From: an uncultured Eubacteriales bacterium
GTDB lineage: Bacteria; Bacillota_A; Clostridia; Saccharofermentanales; Saccharofermentanaceae
NCBI GenBank assembly: GCA_900313405.1
Contig: OMQY01000267.1
Location: forward strand, 1 to 6,556
Reading direction: 5' to 3'
Length of the DNA stretch: 6,556 nt
This document shows positions 5,101 through 6,556 of this stretch, one piece after another. The notes beneath the pieces are model-generated. The model was given only the letters and a program-made list of their open reading frames with translations. It did not search any database and had not been told where the DNA came from. Each line of letters starts with the position of its first letter. The first letter of the stretch is position 1. The translations under genes were made by a program, and so were the position numbers.

Positions 5101-6556
5101 ATGTTGCAATTTCTCGGAAGAGGCTCGGCCTTTATGGATGAGCATAACAGTGCATACTTCACGGCCGGCAACGATCTGGTCCTTCTGGACTGTCCGATGA
5201 GTTCCTTCATCAAGCTCAAGAAGTGGGATCTGTCCAAATACGACAGGATCTTTGTCCTTATTACACATACTCACGGTGACCACGCAGGCGGCGTCGCGAT
5301 GCTGATAGACTACAACTACTTTATCGCAGGGACCCCTGTTACTGTCGTTGCTCCGTCGAAAGTAGTTGCCGATGACCTGAGATATCTTTTCGATAATATC
5401 GAAGGATGCGGCAGGGCCTGGTATGAACTGGTCGAGGCGAACGATCTTAAAGAAGACTGGTTTGTTGCCGCTATCCCGACTTCGCACACCAAGGAGCTCG
5501 AGGGCAAGTGCTTCGGGTATTGTCTGGAAGTTGACGGGAACAGGGTCGTATATACCGGAGACACAAATACTTACGAGCCTTTCGAGAGATACCTCGAGAA
5601 GGGGACATATTTTTATACCGAAGTGTCATCATATAAGTCGAATGTTCACGTCTTCGTCGATGATATAAAGTCGAGAGTCGCCGAGATGAGCGAAAAAGGC
5701 GTCCGTGTGTTCCTTATGCACCTGGATGACGAAGCAAGGATCAAACAAACATTGGAAGGCACAGGCGCAGAACTTGCCCCGCTATTTGAGGAGGATAATA
5801 TGAAAGACAACACCGATCTGTTGAACAACATTTACGAGATAACGGACAGCCTCTATAAGGACATGTGCATGAGCAGCAGTAAAGACCACGCGCTCCTGTT
5901 CTCATACCTGACCGATCTCGGCAAGACAATAGTGGACGCGGACCGCGCCAGCTTCTGGAAATGGGATAAGCGTAAGGGCGAGCTCTGGACGATGTCCGCC
6001 ACCGGCGTAGACAAGATCGTCATCCCCGACAGCACCGGACTGGTCGGCAAATCCCTGCGCACGCAGAAGACGGTGATCACTAACGATCCGTACTCTGACC
6101 CCGACTTCAACAAAGAGGTCGACAAGAAGACCGGCTATGTTACCAAATCCGTTCTGGTACTTCCCGTAGCGGACATTAACGGCAACTTTATCGGAGCACT
6201 TCAGCTCGTCAACAAGAACGACGATAAGGGCTTCGACGAGGTTGAAGATACGCGTAAGCTGTCCCTCGCCGCCCTTGTCTGCGGCATCGCCCTCGAGTCC
6301 GAGACCTTCCTCGAGGAGTCGCACCACGACAAGCTGACAGGCCTCAAGAACAGAATGGGCTTCTACTTCGACTTCGGCGGTAAGTACAAGGATTATCTCC
6401 TCCCGGATTCCGGCAAGACGATGTCAGTCTTCATCTGTGATATCGATAAGTTCAAGCGAGTCAATGACACCTACGGTCACAACGCCGGCGACGATGTGCT
6501 CGCATTCACATCCCATCTCATCGAGTCGACCTGCACCGAGAACGACAGCGTCTACA
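5101..6556 (+). CDS. Metallo-beta-lactamase-fold hydrolase fused to GAF and GGDEF (diguanylate cyclase) domains; 3' end outside window
   Basis: A single frame stays open from ATG 5101 to the window end (485 complete codons). Residues 1-230 are an MBL-fold hydrolase with a full set of metal ligands: H56, H58, D60, H61 (THTHGDH), H129, D154 (YTGDTN) and H207 (FLMHLD). Residues about 240-405 are a GAF domain with DRASFWKWD, then NKEVDKKTGYVTKSVLVLPV, IGALQLVNK and an NKFDE-like tail (N371, K372, F378, E382, D383). From residue 408, HDKLTGLKNRMGF and CDIDKFKRVNDTYGHNAGDD start a GGDEF domain with metal Asp D447 and guanine-binding N455 and D464. The GG(D/E)EF loop itself lies past the edge, so activity cannot be judged. 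D464 is Asp rather than the Ser of Hypr cGAMP-type enzymes, which favours c-di-GMP. No membrane segment is seen, so it should be cytosolic. The MBL substrate is unknown; being next to a cyclase, a cyclic-nucleotide or other phosphodiester is possible. Confidence 0.88.
   Translation, partial: MLQFLGRGSAFMDEHNSAYFTAGNDLVLLDCPMSSFIKLKKWDLSKYDRIFVLITHTHGDHAGGVAMLIDYNYFIAGTPVTVVAPSKVVADDLRYLFDNIEGCGRAWYELVEANDLKEDWFVAAIPTSHTKELEGKCFGYCLEVDGNRVVYTGDTNTYEPFERYLEKGTYFYTEVSSYKSNVHVFVDDIKSRVAEMSEKGVRVFLMHLDDEARIKQTLEGTGAELAPLFEEDNMKDNTDLLNNIYEITDSLYKDMCMSSSKDHALLFSYLTDLGKTIVDADRASFWKWDKRKGELWTMSATGVDKIVIPDSTGLVGKSLRTQKTVITNDPYSDPDFNKEVDKKTGYVTKSVLVLPVADINGNFIGALQLVNKNDDKGFDEVEDTRKLSLAALVCGIALESETFLEESHHDKLTGLKNRMGFYFDFGGKYKDYLLPDSGKTMSVFICDIDKFKRVNDTYGHNAGDDVLAFTSHLIESTCTENDSVY
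5788..5802 (+). promoter_or_regulatory. Internal ribosome binding site and in-frame ATG at the MBL/GAF boundary
   Basis: GAGGAGG (5788-5794) is followed 5 bases later by ATG (5800-5802), codon 234 of the fusion gene. This is precisely where the hydrolase fold ends (LAPLFEEDN) and the GAF region begins (MKDNTDLLNNIYE). It could start a separate GAF-GGDEF protein. Adding one G after GGAGG would recreate GGATAATATG, a stop-plus-start junction identical to the one at 5095-5103. Confidence 0.6.

Noticed and set aside
5316..6327. Several minus-strand ORFs opposite the MBL-GAF-GGDEF gene
   Set aside because: They are antisense shadows of a strongly supported multi-domain gene, with no ribosome binding sites or recognisable domains.

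Overview
The window looks like a chromosomal segment of a Gram-positive, low-to-medium GC Firmicute, most likely a gut- or rumen-type Clostridia member (Oscillospirales or Lachnospirales-like). This is inferred from strong GGAGG ribosome binding sites, intrinsic terminators with U-tracts, a FctA/Spy0128-like pilin domain followed by a Thr/Pro wall-spanning linker and a C-terminal anchor, and a MerR/GyrI-type regulator. Species cannot be named from the sequence alone. Every supported gene is on the + strand.

Layout. (1) 1-540 is the 3' end of a surface-anchored protein: the end of an isopeptide-type pilin/adhesin domain, a TPTPT linker, a sortase-like tail and a membrane anchor, closed by a strong terminator. 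(2) 629-761 holds an independent tRNA-Ala(CGC) unit with its own extended -10 promoter and terminator. (3) 773-1696 is a monocistronic MerR-family regulator with a GyrI-like effector domain, a MerR-type promoter and a terminator. (4) From about 1730 to the window end lies a tightly packed signalling operon. It encodes a membrane-anchored extracellular FecR-domain protein with a long PTS linker (1778-3271), a CHASE2 class III adenylate cyclase (3291-5099), and a metallo-beta-lactamase/GAF/GGDEF protein (5101 to beyond 6556) that is cut by the window edge.

How they may work together. The FecR and CHASE2 domains are both predicted outside the membrane, so together they could form a receptor for an envelope cue. 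The cyclase domain on the inside has a full set of class III catalytic residues and should make cAMP. The third protein begins one base after the cyclase stop. It has a complete metal-hydrolase motif set, a GAF domain with an NKFDE-like signature typical of cyclic-nucleotide-binding GAFs, and the start of a diguanylate cyclase domain. The most interesting hypothesis is that this operon couples cAMP to c-di-GMP inside one locus. This is inference; no substrate or ligand can be proven from sequence.

The most striking sequence-level detail is at 5788-5802. There a strong ribosome binding site and an in-frame ATG sit exactly at the boundary between the hydrolase and GAF-GGDEF parts. The junction is almost a copy of the upstream gene junction, differing by a single G. 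Either the fusion arose by a one-base deletion, or the shorter GAF-GGDEF protein is also made from an internal start, or the base is a sequencing error.
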